DNA of 64,000 nt from Ekhidna sp051379705 (lineage in GTDB: Bacteria; Bacteroidota; Bacteroidia; Cytophagales; Cyclobacteriaceae), in NCBI RefSeq assembly GCF_051379705.1, contig NZ_CP179868.1:3903349-3967348 (forward strand), written 5' to 3'. The notes below the pieces were generated by a model that was not told where the DNA came from, ran no database searches, and worked only from the letters and a program-made list of their open reading frames with translations. Of the stretch, positions 6,943 through 15,183 are shown piece by piece. Positions within the stretch are counted from its first letter, which is position 1. Each line of letters opens with the position of its first letter. Both the position numbers and the translations under genes were made by a program.

Positions 6943-8196
6943 TTATTTTATTCTTTTAGGGAACAGGATTTGTTGTCCGAATGCTATTCTGATGAGATAA
7001 ATAGCTCCATCAAATGTTGATACTTTATTATCAAAACTCGGATTCTGGTAGTTGAAATGTACTCTAATGAAGTTGGTAAGTTCCCTTTTTTTAGACTTAA
7101 TAGAATATAGTGGAAGTGGTTTTTTTGGTTTCCATTTATAGTCAAATCCAATTCCATAGTTAAGACTAGATGATGAAGTCACATTTTCTATATCTTCATA
7201 TCTGTCATCCCCAGGTGGGACTACACCATATCCACGAATTCCACTCTTTAAAAAGATATTCAATCTTTCACTTTGATAAACATTGACTCCTAGCAAAATC
7301 TCACCCATCCCAAGTCCTGTATTATCACCCTTTAGCCATAAAGTATCTGATTCAAATTCCTTTTGAATCTTCTGACCAATTCCGTACCCAAAACCGAAGG
7401 CCAAGGTTATGAATTTGTAATTAGCTTCAATTGCACCACTAATTGGAATAGAAAATGAAAAATGGTCAGCAAGTCCAGATGTAGGAATATAAACCCCTGT
7501 GCTTAACATCGAAGCTAAGCCAATATCACCCTTTGTATAGTTTAGTTTTTTTAGTTCGCTGGTGAAATCTCTATATTCTGAGTTGGGATATTTACTCTCA
7601 AATAACTCCACTTTTGAAAACAGCGATTCAAAAGTGCTGTCCTGCTTGATATCTTGTAGGGCTAATTGGTAGGATAGGTAAATTTTTAAGATTTGATTTT
7701 GTTCCTCATTAAGTCGCCCCAAGTCAGATCTGATAAAATCTTTCTTGGAGGCTAAAATGGTGGTTAGGCTTTCGTAGAAGTTGTCATCATAAAAATATGA
7801 TGTTGTTTCTTTGTCTTTAGAGTGTCTATATCCCCATTTGTTGATTTTTGGATTTGTGATTAGTTGGTTAAGGATAATTTGATAATTACCTACAACAAAG
7901 TTTCCAAGTTCGAACTCTGGATTGCTAAAAATTAGGTATTCAACATTATCAAAATTGGCTTTTCTTACGGCCAGTAATTGAATGAATTTGCTAATCGAAT
8001 CTGTGTTTAATGCTTTTAAAGCCTCTTCTCTGTAATTCCTAATATTGGACTTTGTAAAACTCTCTTTTAAATCCTTGTTAGCAATAGAAAGACTAATTAT
8101 TTCTCTGTTCAGAATTTTTTCATTGTAGTTGATTTGAGAGTGACATAAGTTAGTTCCTAGGATGCAAATGACTACAAAAAGAGTTCTAAGGCTCAT
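6943..8196 (-). CDS. Exported protein with C-terminal beta-barrel-like domain
   Basis: A protein of about 417 residues from the ATG at 8196-8194, with a signal peptide ending CHSQ (residues 1-20). The N-terminal half is helical with repeated Leu/Lys patterns. From about residue 230 the sequence becomes glycine- and aromatic-rich with alternating hydrophobicity (LAFGFGYGIG, GIRGYG, NYGIGFDYKW) and ends RIAFGQQILFPKRIK, suggesting an outer-membrane beta-barrel. No family is recognised. Single gene in its cassette. An alternative ATG 24 bp upstream exists but would add residues before the signal peptide. Confidence 0.65.
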   Translation of the reverse strand: MSLRTLFVVICILGTNLCHSQINYNEKILNREIISLSIANKDLKESFTKSNIRNYREEALKALNTDSISKFIQLLAVRKANFDNVEYLIFSNPEFELGNFVVGNYQIILNQLITNPKINKWGYRHSKDKETTSYFYDDNFYESLTTILASKKDFIRSDLGRLNEEQNQILKIYLSYQLALQDIKQDSTFESLFSKVELFESKYPNSEYRDFTSELKKLNYTKGDIGLASMLSTGVYIPTSGLADHFSFSIPISGAIEANYKFITLAFGFGYGIGQKIQKEFESDTLWLKGDNTGLGMGEILLGVNVYQSERLNIFLKSGIRGYGVVPPGDDRYEDIENVTSSSSLNYGIGFDYKWKPKKPLPLYSIKSKKRELTNFIRVHFNYQNPSFDNKVSTFDGAIYLIRIAFGQQILFPKRIK

Positions 8197-8240
8197 ATGA
8201 ATATTGGACATGGAATGCAAGTTAGTGATCGGAGCAGAAT

Positions 8241-8406
8241 GGTGAGTAACGTCTAGCTATGATGAGTGGGAGTTAGAAAGCACTAAGCTCTCGTCTCGCA
8301 CATAGCCACGCCTTTGTCTAAATATATTAATAGTGGCGGACTTTCCAAATGCCACCAATGTTTCCTGACTGATAAAACCCATTCATTCATAGCATTTGTT
8401 ATGGGC
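8241..8406 (-). repeat. attC-like palindrome 8 (family III)
   Basis: Edges are GGTGAGTAAC (8241-8250) and GTTATGGGC (8398-8406). Arms CTAGCTATGATGAGTGGG and CCCATTCATTCATAGC pair; an inner GCCAC/GTGGC stem lies near 8306 and 8333. The sister site starts at 11203. Confidence 0.75.
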
Positions 8407-9120
8407 TTTGATCTTGTCCAGTCCTATCCATTCATGTTCAATATCCCTCATCAACAAAGCATTGTCAAATTTCACTGAACCTTCTGGAAATATTTTTTGA
8501 TTTTGAAAAAAGCTTGATTTGACATCTTCAACGTTTAAAAGTGTAACCTTCCAGTTGTAGGCTTTGAGTTCAAGGCCATCAAAACTTTCTTTACCTCGTT
8601 CAGGAGAGAATCCGACAGCTCCATTCTCGAAAAAGTTTGATACGCACTCCAAGTTCTCAAAAACGCTTTCGTCATTCCATTTAGTCGTTTCGGTTGCACG
8701 GATTGATAATGAAGTACCATCGTCACTTACGAAGGAAACTTCATATCGCCCTTCGGGTTCGTTAACTGTAAATTCTGCTAGGTGATGGATGCCAGGAAAG
8801 ATTGTTCCACCAGCCAAAGAGTTAAGTTTAGAAGAGGTGTCTCTTCTTGGAATGTAAACGCCCTCTTTTTTAATTCCATTTTCTGTCCATTCAACAGCAA
8901 TTCTATGAGCTCCATTTTCAGAGGATATTCCGATTTGTTTAGGCAGTCCTTTTGGCCTTATTTCCTTTAATCTAATTAGGCAGATTCCAGCAATTCCTTT
9001 TCCGTTGACTAGCTTTGGTTTGAATGGTTCGGGTAGGTAATTGGCCAATACTTTCTCGTCAACTTGATAGTTGATCAAGATTCTCCGTTCGATTATTCCT
9101 TTGATTTTAGGTATTCTCAT
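8383..9120 (-). CDS. DUF2071 / YqjF-like protein
   Basis: A 245-residue soluble protein with the features of the DUF2071 family (COG3361, acetoacetate-decarboxylase-like beta fold): the N-terminal ERRILINYQVDEKVLANYLP segment, GICLIRL near residue 45, an RRDTSS segment near residue 91 and GIHH near residue 110. The biochemical role of the family is not established. Its reading frame runs through the attC-like edge GTTATGGGC into the palindrome arm, so the last residues NKCYE are encoded by the recombination site itself. A different attC at this position would change the C-terminus. Single-gene cassette; ATG lies about 14 nt from the core. Confidence 0.8.
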   Translation of the reverse strand: MRIPKIKGIIERRILINYQVDEKVLANYLPEPFKPKLVNGKGIAGICLIRLKEIRPKGLPKQIGISSENGAHRIAVEWTENGIKKEGVYIPRRDTSSKLNSLAGGTIFPGIHHLAEFTVNEPEGRYEVSFVSDDGTSLSIRATETTKWNDESVFENLECVSNFFENGAVGFSPERGKESFDGLELKAYNWKVTLLNVEDVKSSFFQNQKIFPEGSVKFDNALLMRDIEHEWIGLDKIKAHNKCYE

Positions 9121-9131
9121 TTGCAGTCATT

Positions 9132-9253
9132 GCCCATAACGTCCAACTATCATCCGTAAGCTAGACTTTTCAAATATCTATAAAAGTATCGGATTGCATC
9201 AGCCTTTGCAAATAGCTCAGTTAGCTTATGGATGATAGTGCTTGTTGGCGGTA
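9132..9253 (-). repeat. attC-like palindrome 9
   Basis: Edges are GCCCATAAC (9132-9140) and GTTGGCGGTA (9244-9253). Arms CAACTATCATCCGTAAGCTA and TAGCTTATGGATGATAGTG pair almost perfectly. At 122 bp it is one of the two short sites and lacks the long interior of families I and II. Confidence 0.75.
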
Positions 9254-9256
9254 GTT

Positions 9257-10339
9257 TTAAGCTCTTCCGAGTTCATTCGCTGATTGATACCCTCCAATAG
9301 CTTCAAAAGCCTCATCTTGTTGTTGAGGAGTTGACCAACCCATTTTTGATAGTTCGTGCCTCACCTCGCTCTCTGATTTTCCTTTAACGAAATGAAACAT
9401 AGTAAAGTCAGCGACCTCAGAAGGTACCCGCTCTATCACAAAAACAGTTAGACTACTAATTAATCTTAAATAAGCGATAAGGTAAGTGAAGCCAAGTTGA
9501 AAGATCCAGCTAATTACCAAACCTATCCAGCCTGTATCAAGAGACTTAATCTTCAGTCCATTTTCAAGTCTCCATCTCATAAATTCCAAAAATCCTATTC
9601 TATCAACTTCGTTGTTCGCTAATATCAGTTCATACAAAAAGTACTGATTTGATAAATAAGTTATGAAAATAACAACTCCAAGCAAGTACTGTAGGACTTC
9701 AAAATTTGTATAGTTCCCAAACCTTACTAGATACTTGAGTCCAAATGCAATTAGCAAGGCTGCTCCTAACTCAAATGCACCAATAAAATATGTTGCTTTG
9801 AATGTTAAAAAGGCGATAATGTGCCCTGTAATCAGTGAAATAATCAGTCCACCAATTATTGGAATCATTGGCTGAGGAGAAATTCGATTCTTCGGTTTTG
9901 GTAAAGACTCTGGAACTTCGTAATCATCCCAATTGTCTTGTTTCTGTACAGATTTCTTCAGTTCTTCAAGTGCCTCGCCCTCAAATTCTTTTTCTATTTG
10001 TTCATATACATGAATAAAGAGCTTAACTCGTTTAGAGTTTCGTCCCATGTCCCACATCTCATTCCCTAATGACTCACTTTCAATATTGATATTTCCAAAT
10101 TGATAAGTTGCTGTGATTCTTTCAGTCCATCGATCCCATGAGCCTTTTCTCTTAGCAACAACAGACTCTTCATCTCTGGAGACTATGTCCCAGCCAATCT
10201 TTTCGAAAGACTTGATAGCGATTTCTATGAAAAGTCTTTTTTCGAGATGAGTTCTAATTTTTTCTTCATACTTAGGCGTCCATCCAAATTTTCCTTTCTT
10301 CTTGATAGACTTCTCATACTTCGCTAGTTCTTCATTCAT
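9257..10339 (-). CDS. Multi-pass membrane protein, hypothetical
   Basis: A 360-residue protein. The first 140 residues are soluble and charged, with a repeated Trp-rich pattern (FGWTPKYEEK, GWDIVSRD, GSWDRWTERI). Then come hydrophobic helices near residues 153-172, 178-205, 213-235 and 270-300. The C-terminal 50 residues are soluble and include HFVKGKSESEVRHELSKMGW, a helix pair that could bind a partner. I do not recognise the family. Single-gene cassette, with the stop four bases from the attC-like edge. Confidence 0.65.
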   Translation of the reverse strand: MNEELAKYEKSIKKKGKFGWTPKYEEKIRTHLEKRLFIEIAIKSFEKIGWDIVSRDEESVVAKRKGSWDRWTERITATYQFGNINIESESLGNEMWDMGRNSKRVKLFIHVYEQIEKEFEGEALEELKKSVQKQDNWDDYEVPESLPKPKNRISPQPMIPIIGGLIISLITGHIIAFLTFKATYFIGAFELGAALLIAFGLKYLVRFGNYTNFEVLQYLLGVVIFITYLSNQYFLYELILANNEVDRIGFLEFMRWRLENGLKIKSLDTGWIGLVISWIFQLGFTYLIAYLRLISSLTVFVIERVPSEVADFTMFHFVKGKSESEVRHELSKMGWSTPQQQDEAFEAIGGYQSANELGRA

Positions 10340-10356
10340 TTGCTTCTTGCAGTGAT

Positions 10357-10596
10357 TACCGCCAACGCTCAGATATGGCGCTGTGGCCTCTGAGCTTAAT
10401 TAATTGCGATGAAGTTAGCTTATCTGCCGGTGCATTCAAAGTATCAAGTACGCACTGCGCCACCCCAGATAAAAAACTCCCACGGACAGAAGCTAGTAGA
10501 AAGCATATCAGTTTCCTGGCGACAGATAAGCGGGATGTTTTGCAGACACTTGGTAGATGACTAAGTAAGGCCATGCGCAATATCGCTTGTTAGCGG
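10357..10596 (-). repeat. attC-like palindrome 10 (family I)
   Basis: Edges are TACCGCCAAC (10357-10366) and GTTAGCGG (10589-10596). Positions 10525-10596 are identical to 2015-2086, while the distal half is only similar to palindrome 2. The inner stem GCTTATCTGCCGG pairs with CGACAGATAAGC; the partner differs from the CGGCTGATAAGC of other family I sites yet still pairs. Confidence 0.75.
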
Positions 10597-11189
10597 TTTT
10601 CCATTTTCATTGGTTCGATAGAAGATTGTTCAGTTCGCACACGTTCTGGATTTCGTTTGATTGTTCGTTCGGTTAGGTAGATCTTAAGTGGGATAATTGG
10701 AGCCATCAAACAACCATAGTTGTCCAGATAATCTTGTTTTATTGGAATAGTGTTTTCTTTACCCTCTTGCATCCAAATACATTCAGTCTTAATTCTTTTG
10801 TTGTTAAGGTAAGTTGTTCGTTAACTCCATCCACGTTCGATGGGTATGGCTAACCAGTCCTCAAGTTCGTTTATATGTTTCTGGTTAAAAGTTGAACCTT
10901 GTCCATCGAATCCGTAAGCGTTGTTTTTGTTCCCGTTAGATAGTTCGGGAGATTCGGAATTGTTAAAGTGCACGTCAAAAAGTTCAACATATTTGATTCC
11001 ATCAATGTGAGTACGAAAGATAATTTCAGTATCAGATGATTCATCCGCAATTGTTATACGGTAACTCTCTAAGAACTTGTCATCCTTATCTATCTGGTCA
11101 ACTTTAAAAGTTGGGTCAACCATGAATTTTTGTTCGAGGTAGTCTTTCCAGTTGGTGATTTCGGTTTTATTAAGGTAAACTGGTTTCAT
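10590..11189 (-). pseudogene. Nonsense-mutated duplicate of the 2080-2679 cassette gene
   Basis: The sequence matches the intact cassette gene at 2080-2679 with one visible difference. Codon 123, GAA in the intact copy, is TAA here (10823-10821), leaving a 122-residue N-terminal fragment (10821-11189). The remaining 3' part (from 10590) stays in frame and would need a new start. The duplication extends from 10525 to 11211 and stops exactly at the core GTT upstream. A single fresh mutation with otherwise identical sequence implies a recent duplication and relaxed selection on the second copy, or a truncated product that is tolerated. Confidence 0.85.
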
Positions 11190-11202
11190 GGTGCGAGGAT
11201 TA

Positions 11203-11368
11203 CCGCTAACGTCCAGCTATGATGAGTGGGGATTAAAAAGCACTAACCTCTCGGCTCTCACATAGCCACGCCTTGATTTAAATTTAAAACTTGTGGCGGA
11301 CTTTCTAATCCCCACGAAAATATCTTGACCGATGAAACCCCATTCATTCATAGCATATGTTGGCAATC
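11203..11368 (-). repeat. attC-like palindrome 11 (family III)
   Basis: Edges are CCGCTAAC (11203-11210) and GTTGGCAATC (11359-11368). Arms CCAGCTATGATGAGTGGGG and CCCCATTCATTCATAGC pair. An inner GGGGATTA / TAATCCCC stem (11228-11235 with 11306-11313) and the GCCAC/GTGGC pair extend the fold. Closely similar to palindrome 8. Confidence 0.75.
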
Positions 11369-11371
11369 GTT

Positions 11372-12004
11372 TCATTCGAATTGTTTGGCCATTTCAGGGC
11401 GTTGAACTTCGACTATCCAGTTATCAAATTTCTGATAGTTGACAAATAGGTCTGTTGCTTCATTCGAAAACATCAAACAACCTCGATCATCGTACATCCA
11501 AAACCAACGTTGAGTTTTTGGTTGGAAGAAGTAAACCAGTTGATGGATTGTTGGATCAAATCCCATTTCGGTGTTCGCAATTCCATGAAATATAGACTTG
11601 TAATCAAACGAATTTCTGTTGCCGAAGTAAATGTTTAATTGTCCATTCTCTCGTTCGACTTCTTCATCTACAAAATATCGAGTTGCTAAATTTTCATGAT
11701 ATTCTTCTTTAGTCAGTTCGGACTTATCAAGCAGTTCATACAAGTATGATGGAGTTCTGGCGAACATGTCGTCTCCGAAATCATATGTTAGAATGTAGAG
11801 TTCAGAATTTTCTATGTGGTTTTCAAAGAGTTCAGTTGCTCTGTTTGTTGACTGTTCAACCCGCTCTTCAGTTCCGTTTTCAAATGGATCGCCTAGTTCA
11901 AACCGCAAATGAAATTTCAAGTTGCGTTCGATCGTGTTAAAGTCAGTCAGGTCTAATTGACTGTCTTTCATATATGCGAGATCTGATTCTAGTTGCTTCT
12001 TCAT
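11372..12004 (-). CDS. DUF3885-like protein
   Basis: A protein of about 210 residues from the ATG at 12004-12002; the upstream in-frame ATG at 12040 lies inside the neighbouring palindrome and is unlikely. Features that recall the DUF3885 family are FHLRFELGDPFENGTEERV (residues ~35-53), a following Arg/Ala helix, and a C-terminal WFWMYDDRGCLMF plus a terminal W-x-V segment. The family has no known activity. The protein appears cytoplasmic. The ATG lies only 10 nt from the G of the core GTTGGCAATC, leaving no room for an ordinary ribosome-binding site inside the cassette; one would have to be supplied by the neighbouring site. Confidence 0.6.
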   Translation of the reverse strand: MKKQLESDLAYMKDSQLDLTDFNTIERNLKFHLRFELGDPFENGTEERVEQSTNRATELFENHIENSELYILTYDFGDDMFARTPSYLYELLDKSELTKEEYHENLATRYFVDEEVERENGQLNIYFGNRNSFDYKSIFHGIANTEMGFDPTIHQLVYFFQPKTQRWFWMYDDRGCLMFSNEATDLFVNYQKFDNWIVEVQRPEMAKQFE

Positions 12005-12244
12005 GATTGCCAACGTCCCAGCTAAAGTGCGTATGTCCACACCTTGCTATTAGCACTAAACTAGCTGATCTGCGCCACACGCACAACTGATTCCAAACAC
12101 CGCTGCGTTCAGAAAGTTAAATCCAGAACTACAAAACTCTCAGAAAGAAAAAGTCGCTTGCAGAAGGCGCAGATTGGCGGTCGGATTGCACCGATGTATG
12201 CTAGAAGCACTTTGGCATATGCAACTTTAGCGACTGTTAAATAC
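12005..12244 (-). repeat. attC-like palindrome 12 (family IV)
   Basis: Edges are GATTGCCAAC (12005-12014) and GTTAAATAC (12236-12244), the only core that fits GTTRRRY. Arms CAGCTAAAGTGCGTATG and CATATGCAACTTTAGCG pair. The interior right half is shared with palindrome 7. Confidence 0.75.
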
Positions 12245-12245
12245 T

Positions 12246-13268
12246 TTATTTGACGTAGAAAGATACATTGCGAACAATAGTGACGTTCACTGGAGTTCCT
12301 CTTTGATAACCAGGAATCCACTTAGTTTGAGACATTACTCGTTCGGCCGACTTATCATAGGCATGCCCGATTCCTTTTACCGTTTTAATATCGTATACGT
12401 TCCCGAGTCGGTCAATTTTAAGTTGCAGAAACACCTTGCGTTCTTTTGAAAACATTGTTTCTTCTTGAAAATCAAGCTTTGAATAAATGAAATTCTGGTA
12501 TTGATATTCATTAACTGGCTCTGGCATCTGTTCTACTTGCGTGAACACAAGTGTTGTGTCAATATTCATAAGGGAGTCTGGGAGCGAAGTGAGATTCGGA
12601 TATTGAGAGTTTATGGCATCATGATTAGTGAGTTTTTCAATCAGGTAGTTAGGAATATATTCAGAAAAAAAAGTTGAATTGATGTTTGAATTACCTCCTC
12701 CAACTAGTTGTCCATTATCATATTCTTCAGAAATAAGAATATCCCCATTCGCAAGCTTTAAGGTCCAACTTCCTATTCTTTTAAAGTCTTCTTGTTCCCC
12801 TTTAAGAGTTCCAAAAGAGAAGTCTTGAATCCAAGATCCAGATCCGTTCTCGATTACGGAATTATCTAAAGAATCTCTACTTGATATGACAGCAAATGGT
12901 TTTTTGTCAAAATCAATTACTTGTTTTAGTTCTCCGTTCAAATGGTAAAATTCCCAAGACCCCACCATTTGATTTGATTCATAGCTACCTTCAGAATGTA
13001 GGTTACCGTTAGGATGGTAGAGTTTGAAATTTCCTGCTTTGATCCCTTCGTTTGTATAGTTTCCTTCTTGAATCTTCAGGTTTTCAATAGTATAGTCACT
13101 GAATTCGCCAACAAACTTTTGGCTCGTTTTGTCAATTATTCCGAGTCTATAAAATGAAGCATTCTGTTCACTGGTTAATCTCCAAAACGAAGTGAAATAG
13201 TATTTTTCTTGAGCAGTTAATATCTGTGAAACCAGTAATAAAAGTATGCAAGCAAGAAATCTGTTCAT
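12246..13268 (-). CDS. Exported MORN-like repeat protein with TonB C-terminal domain
   Basis: A 340-residue protein with a signal peptide (residues 1-19, ending LTAQ). Residues ~65-120 and ~145-190 contain MORN-type repeats (GNFKLYHPNGNLHSEGSY, GSWEFYHLNGELKQ). Residues ~275-340 form a TonB C-terminal-like domain (FLQLKIDRLGNVYDIKTVKG, then AYDKSAERVM and W-I-P-G). The combination, exported and without a TonB transmembrane anchor, is frequent in Bacteroidota and is probably a periplasmic or surface protein rather than a true energy transducer. Single gene in its cassette. The stop is next to the edge at 12236-12244. Confidence 0.75.
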   Translation of the reverse strand: MNRFLACILLLLVSQILTAQEKYYFTSFWRLTSEQNASFYRLGIIDKTSQKFVGEFSDYTIENLKIQEGNYTNEGIKAGNFKLYHPNGNLHSEGSYESNQMVGSWEFYHLNGELKQVIDFDKKPFAVISSRDSLDNSVIENGSGSWIQDFSFGTLKGEQEDFKRIGSWTLKLANGDILISEEYDNGQLVGGGNSNINSTFFSEYIPNYLIEKLTNHDAINSQYPNLTSLPDSLMNIDTTLVFTQVEQMPEPVNEYQYQNFIYSKLDFQEETMFSKERKVFLQLKIDRLGNVYDIKTVKGIGHAYDKSAERVMSQTKWIPGYQRGTPVNVTIVRNVSFYVK

Positions 13269-13279
13269 CAGTGGAAATT

Positions 13280-13517
13280 GTATTTAACGCCAAGCTAGCA
13301 GGAGTGCGCCCCGAGCTTAGCAAGTTCCGATAAAGCTAATGAATCTGCCGGTGCTTCCAAAGTATGTATAATGTAGTGCGTTCAGAAAGAGAAAAATCCT
13401 GCGGGCTTAAGTCAGTAGAAAGCACTGACTTTTCCCAGCGACTGATTCATGGTGATGGTTGCACTAAAATCTGTAAAGTGGCAGTTGGCGCATTCGTGTT
13501 AGCGCTTGTTATAGGGC
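13280..13517 (-). repeat. attC-like palindrome 13 (family II)
   Basis: Edges are GTATTTAAC (13280-13288) and GTTATAGGGC (13508-13517). Arms AGCTAGCAGGAGTGCGCC and GGCGCATTCGTGTTAGCG pair. Strongly similar to palindrome 3 through most of its length. Confidence 0.75.
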
Positions 13518-13518
13518 T

Positions 13519-14166
13519 TTAGTGGCTAAAGCAGTCCTCAGTTTCACGAATTTTGGTCTTATCTAATATCGTCAATTTTCCGTCCTTCGTTAGTTGGGCC
13601 TTGAATGAGTAGTCAGTGTCAGGGCATGAAACCCAATCGTACATATAAAGGAGGTAATCTCTTTCCCGTTCAAAATATGAGTTGGTAATAATGGTGTCAG
13701 AGTTGTGATAAAGTTCGTTAGCCCGACAAAAGAGTAGGACTTCTTCAATGTTATCAATATCTCCGATAAAGGATTGAAGTTCTTGATCACTATCTATCAC
13801 TTCAACAGAATCCTCTTCAGTTAAAGCGACTATATAGCTACCACAAAAGTGGTCGGGACAGTTAAAAAACCCATATTCGGCAGTTACACCTTTAAGTCTT
13901 TCTGAATACGTTGAGCTATCTCCGATAGAAGTTACATAAGAGTTCACGTCATATCCATCCGCAGTTCGAACTTCGAAGTACAGGTATTCTTTCATCGGAA
14001 TTATCTTATCGTACAATTCCTTTCTATCGAAGTTGTTGTACTCAAATTCGGTGAAGTTGCTAATATCAAAATTCATGTCATCAGGCACAGGTTGCTGTTG
14101 AGCAGTAACTCCTGTTCTTCCAAGAGTCAAAGCAATAGTTAGTAGATAGAAGTGGAGAAATTTCAT
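13519..14166 (-). CDS. Secreted protein, hypothetical
   Basis: A protein of about 215 residues from the ATG at 14166-14164, chosen to give a signal peptide ending GVTAQQ. An upstream in-frame ATG at 14214 lies within the neighbouring palindrome. The mature protein is acidic with six cysteines, including FNCPDHFCG and SCPDTD, and a terminal EDCF, which suggests disulfide bonding outside the cytoplasm. I do not recognise the family. Single-gene cassette with a leader of about 20 nt. Confidence 0.65.
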   Translation of the reverse strand: MKFLHFYLLTIALTLGRTGVTAQQQPVPDDMNFDISNFTEFEYNNFDRKELYDKIIPMKEYLYFEVRTADGYDVNSYVTSIGDSSTYSERLKGVTAEYGFFNCPDHFCGSYIVALTEEDSVEVIDSDQELQSFIGDIDNIEEVLLFCRANELYHNSDTIITNSYFERERDYLLYMYDWVSCPDTDYSFKAQLTKDGKLTILDKTKIRETEDCFSH

Positions 14167-14177
14167 TTTGCTCAAAT

Positions 14178-14419
14178 GCCCTATAACGTCTAGATATGGC
14201 GCTGTGGCCTCCAAGCTTAATTAATTCTGATAAAAGTAGCTTATCTGCCGGTGCATTCAAAGTATCAAGTGCGCACTGCAACAACACAAATAAAAATCTC
14301 CCACGAGCAGAACTCAGTAGAAAGCACTTCTGATTCTTGGCGGCTGATAAGCGGGATGTTTTGCAGACACTTTGCAGATGGCTAAGTAAGGCCATGCGCA
14401 ATATCGTATGTTAGAGGCA
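14178..14419 (-). repeat. attC-like palindrome 14 (family I)
   Basis: Edges are GCCCTATAAC (14178-14187) and GTTAGAGGCA (14410-14419). Arms TAGATATGGCGCTGTGGCC and GGCCATGCGCAATATCG pair. First palindrome behind the array head. Confidence 0.75.
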
Positions 14420-15169
14420 GGGATCTTCTATGTTAGAGTTCGATGTTACAGGTCCGGGTTGATCCGAAGTTTCTAGGTAGATTATCCTATTGTTTTTTAC
14501 AGTCATTGAATATCTAAAATTCCCATATGAAGCTCCGCTCGTTCCAAAACCATCCTTAATTCTAAAGTAGCCGGGTAATGCTTGGTTTAGAAGTTCAAAG
14601 TCGTCGCAAACTTTAAATCTGGTTATGGTTTTGGCAACAATTTGCCGTTGAATTTCATCAGGCATAACTCGAAATGCAGTTGAAGGAAATGCTTGTGGAA
14701 AAGCCCAGAAAAAAAGAATTGAAAATGTGATTGGATAAAGAATTACAGAATACCTAAGTAGTTCACTTGATTCAAAGGCTTTCTTAATTCTATCAGAGTT
14801 AATTAACAGTGAATAGGTGAGTCCAAATGAAAAACCTACCACCCCCGCAGAAAAGAAAACGACGTAGAATTCTGACTTCAGAAATAGCCATCCAATTAAG
14901 ATGAAGAAAACGAGTTCAGCATAGAGCAATGTTAAGAAAGGGAAAATGTAAATTGAGAAGTACCACTTTGAATGGTTTAGCCGAGTTAAGACTGGCTTAG
15001 TGAAAATCAGCCAAGCTAGGAGTTCGAATAATGCAGACCAAAAAACAATTACACCAAAATCGTCTGTTTTGCCTATTGTCCAAGCTTGATAAAGTCCAGT
15101 TGCCACTACACTAACAGACCAAGCTACAAGAATCGATAAAAAAGAAGTGGTTGTGATGATTTTTCTCAA
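14411..15169 (-). CDS. Multi-pass membrane protein, first cassette gene
   Basis: A 252-residue protein starting at TTG (15169-15167), the first usable codon, preceded by an SD-like AAGGAAAG. Six hydrophobic segments are visible, near residues 8-30, 37-58, 67-90, 92-120, 140-160 and a shorter one. The C-terminal 85 residues are soluble, with DDFELLNQALPGYFRIKDG and YGNFRYSMTV beta-like segments. No family is recognised. It is closest to the array head at 15194-15225, so it should be the best expressed cassette. Its stop TAA is formed by the core CTCTAAC of its own attC-like site. Confidence 0.65.
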   Translation of the reverse strand: MRKIITTTSFLSILVAWSVSVVATGLYQAWTIGKTDDFGVIVFWSALFELLAWLIFTKPVLTRLNHSKWYFSIYIFPFLTLLYAELVFFILIGWLFLKSEFYVVFFSAGVVGFSFGLTYSLLINSDRIKKAFESSELLRYSVILYPITFSILFFWAFPQAFPSTAFRVMPDEIQRQIVAKTITRFKVCDDFELLNQALPGYFRIKDGFGTSGASYGNFRYSMTVKNNRIIYLETSDQPGPVTSNSNIEDPCL

Positions 15170-15183
15170 AGTGATGCTTTCCT

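Noticed and set aside
6943..6960. Possible transposase or integrase for the array
   Set aside because: I looked through all open frames between 1 and 17,000 on both strands; none has a tyrosine-recombinase or DDE-type pattern.
10821..11189. Independent 122-residue gene
   Set aside because: It is the N-terminal part of the nonsense-mutated duplicate of the 2080-2679 gene.
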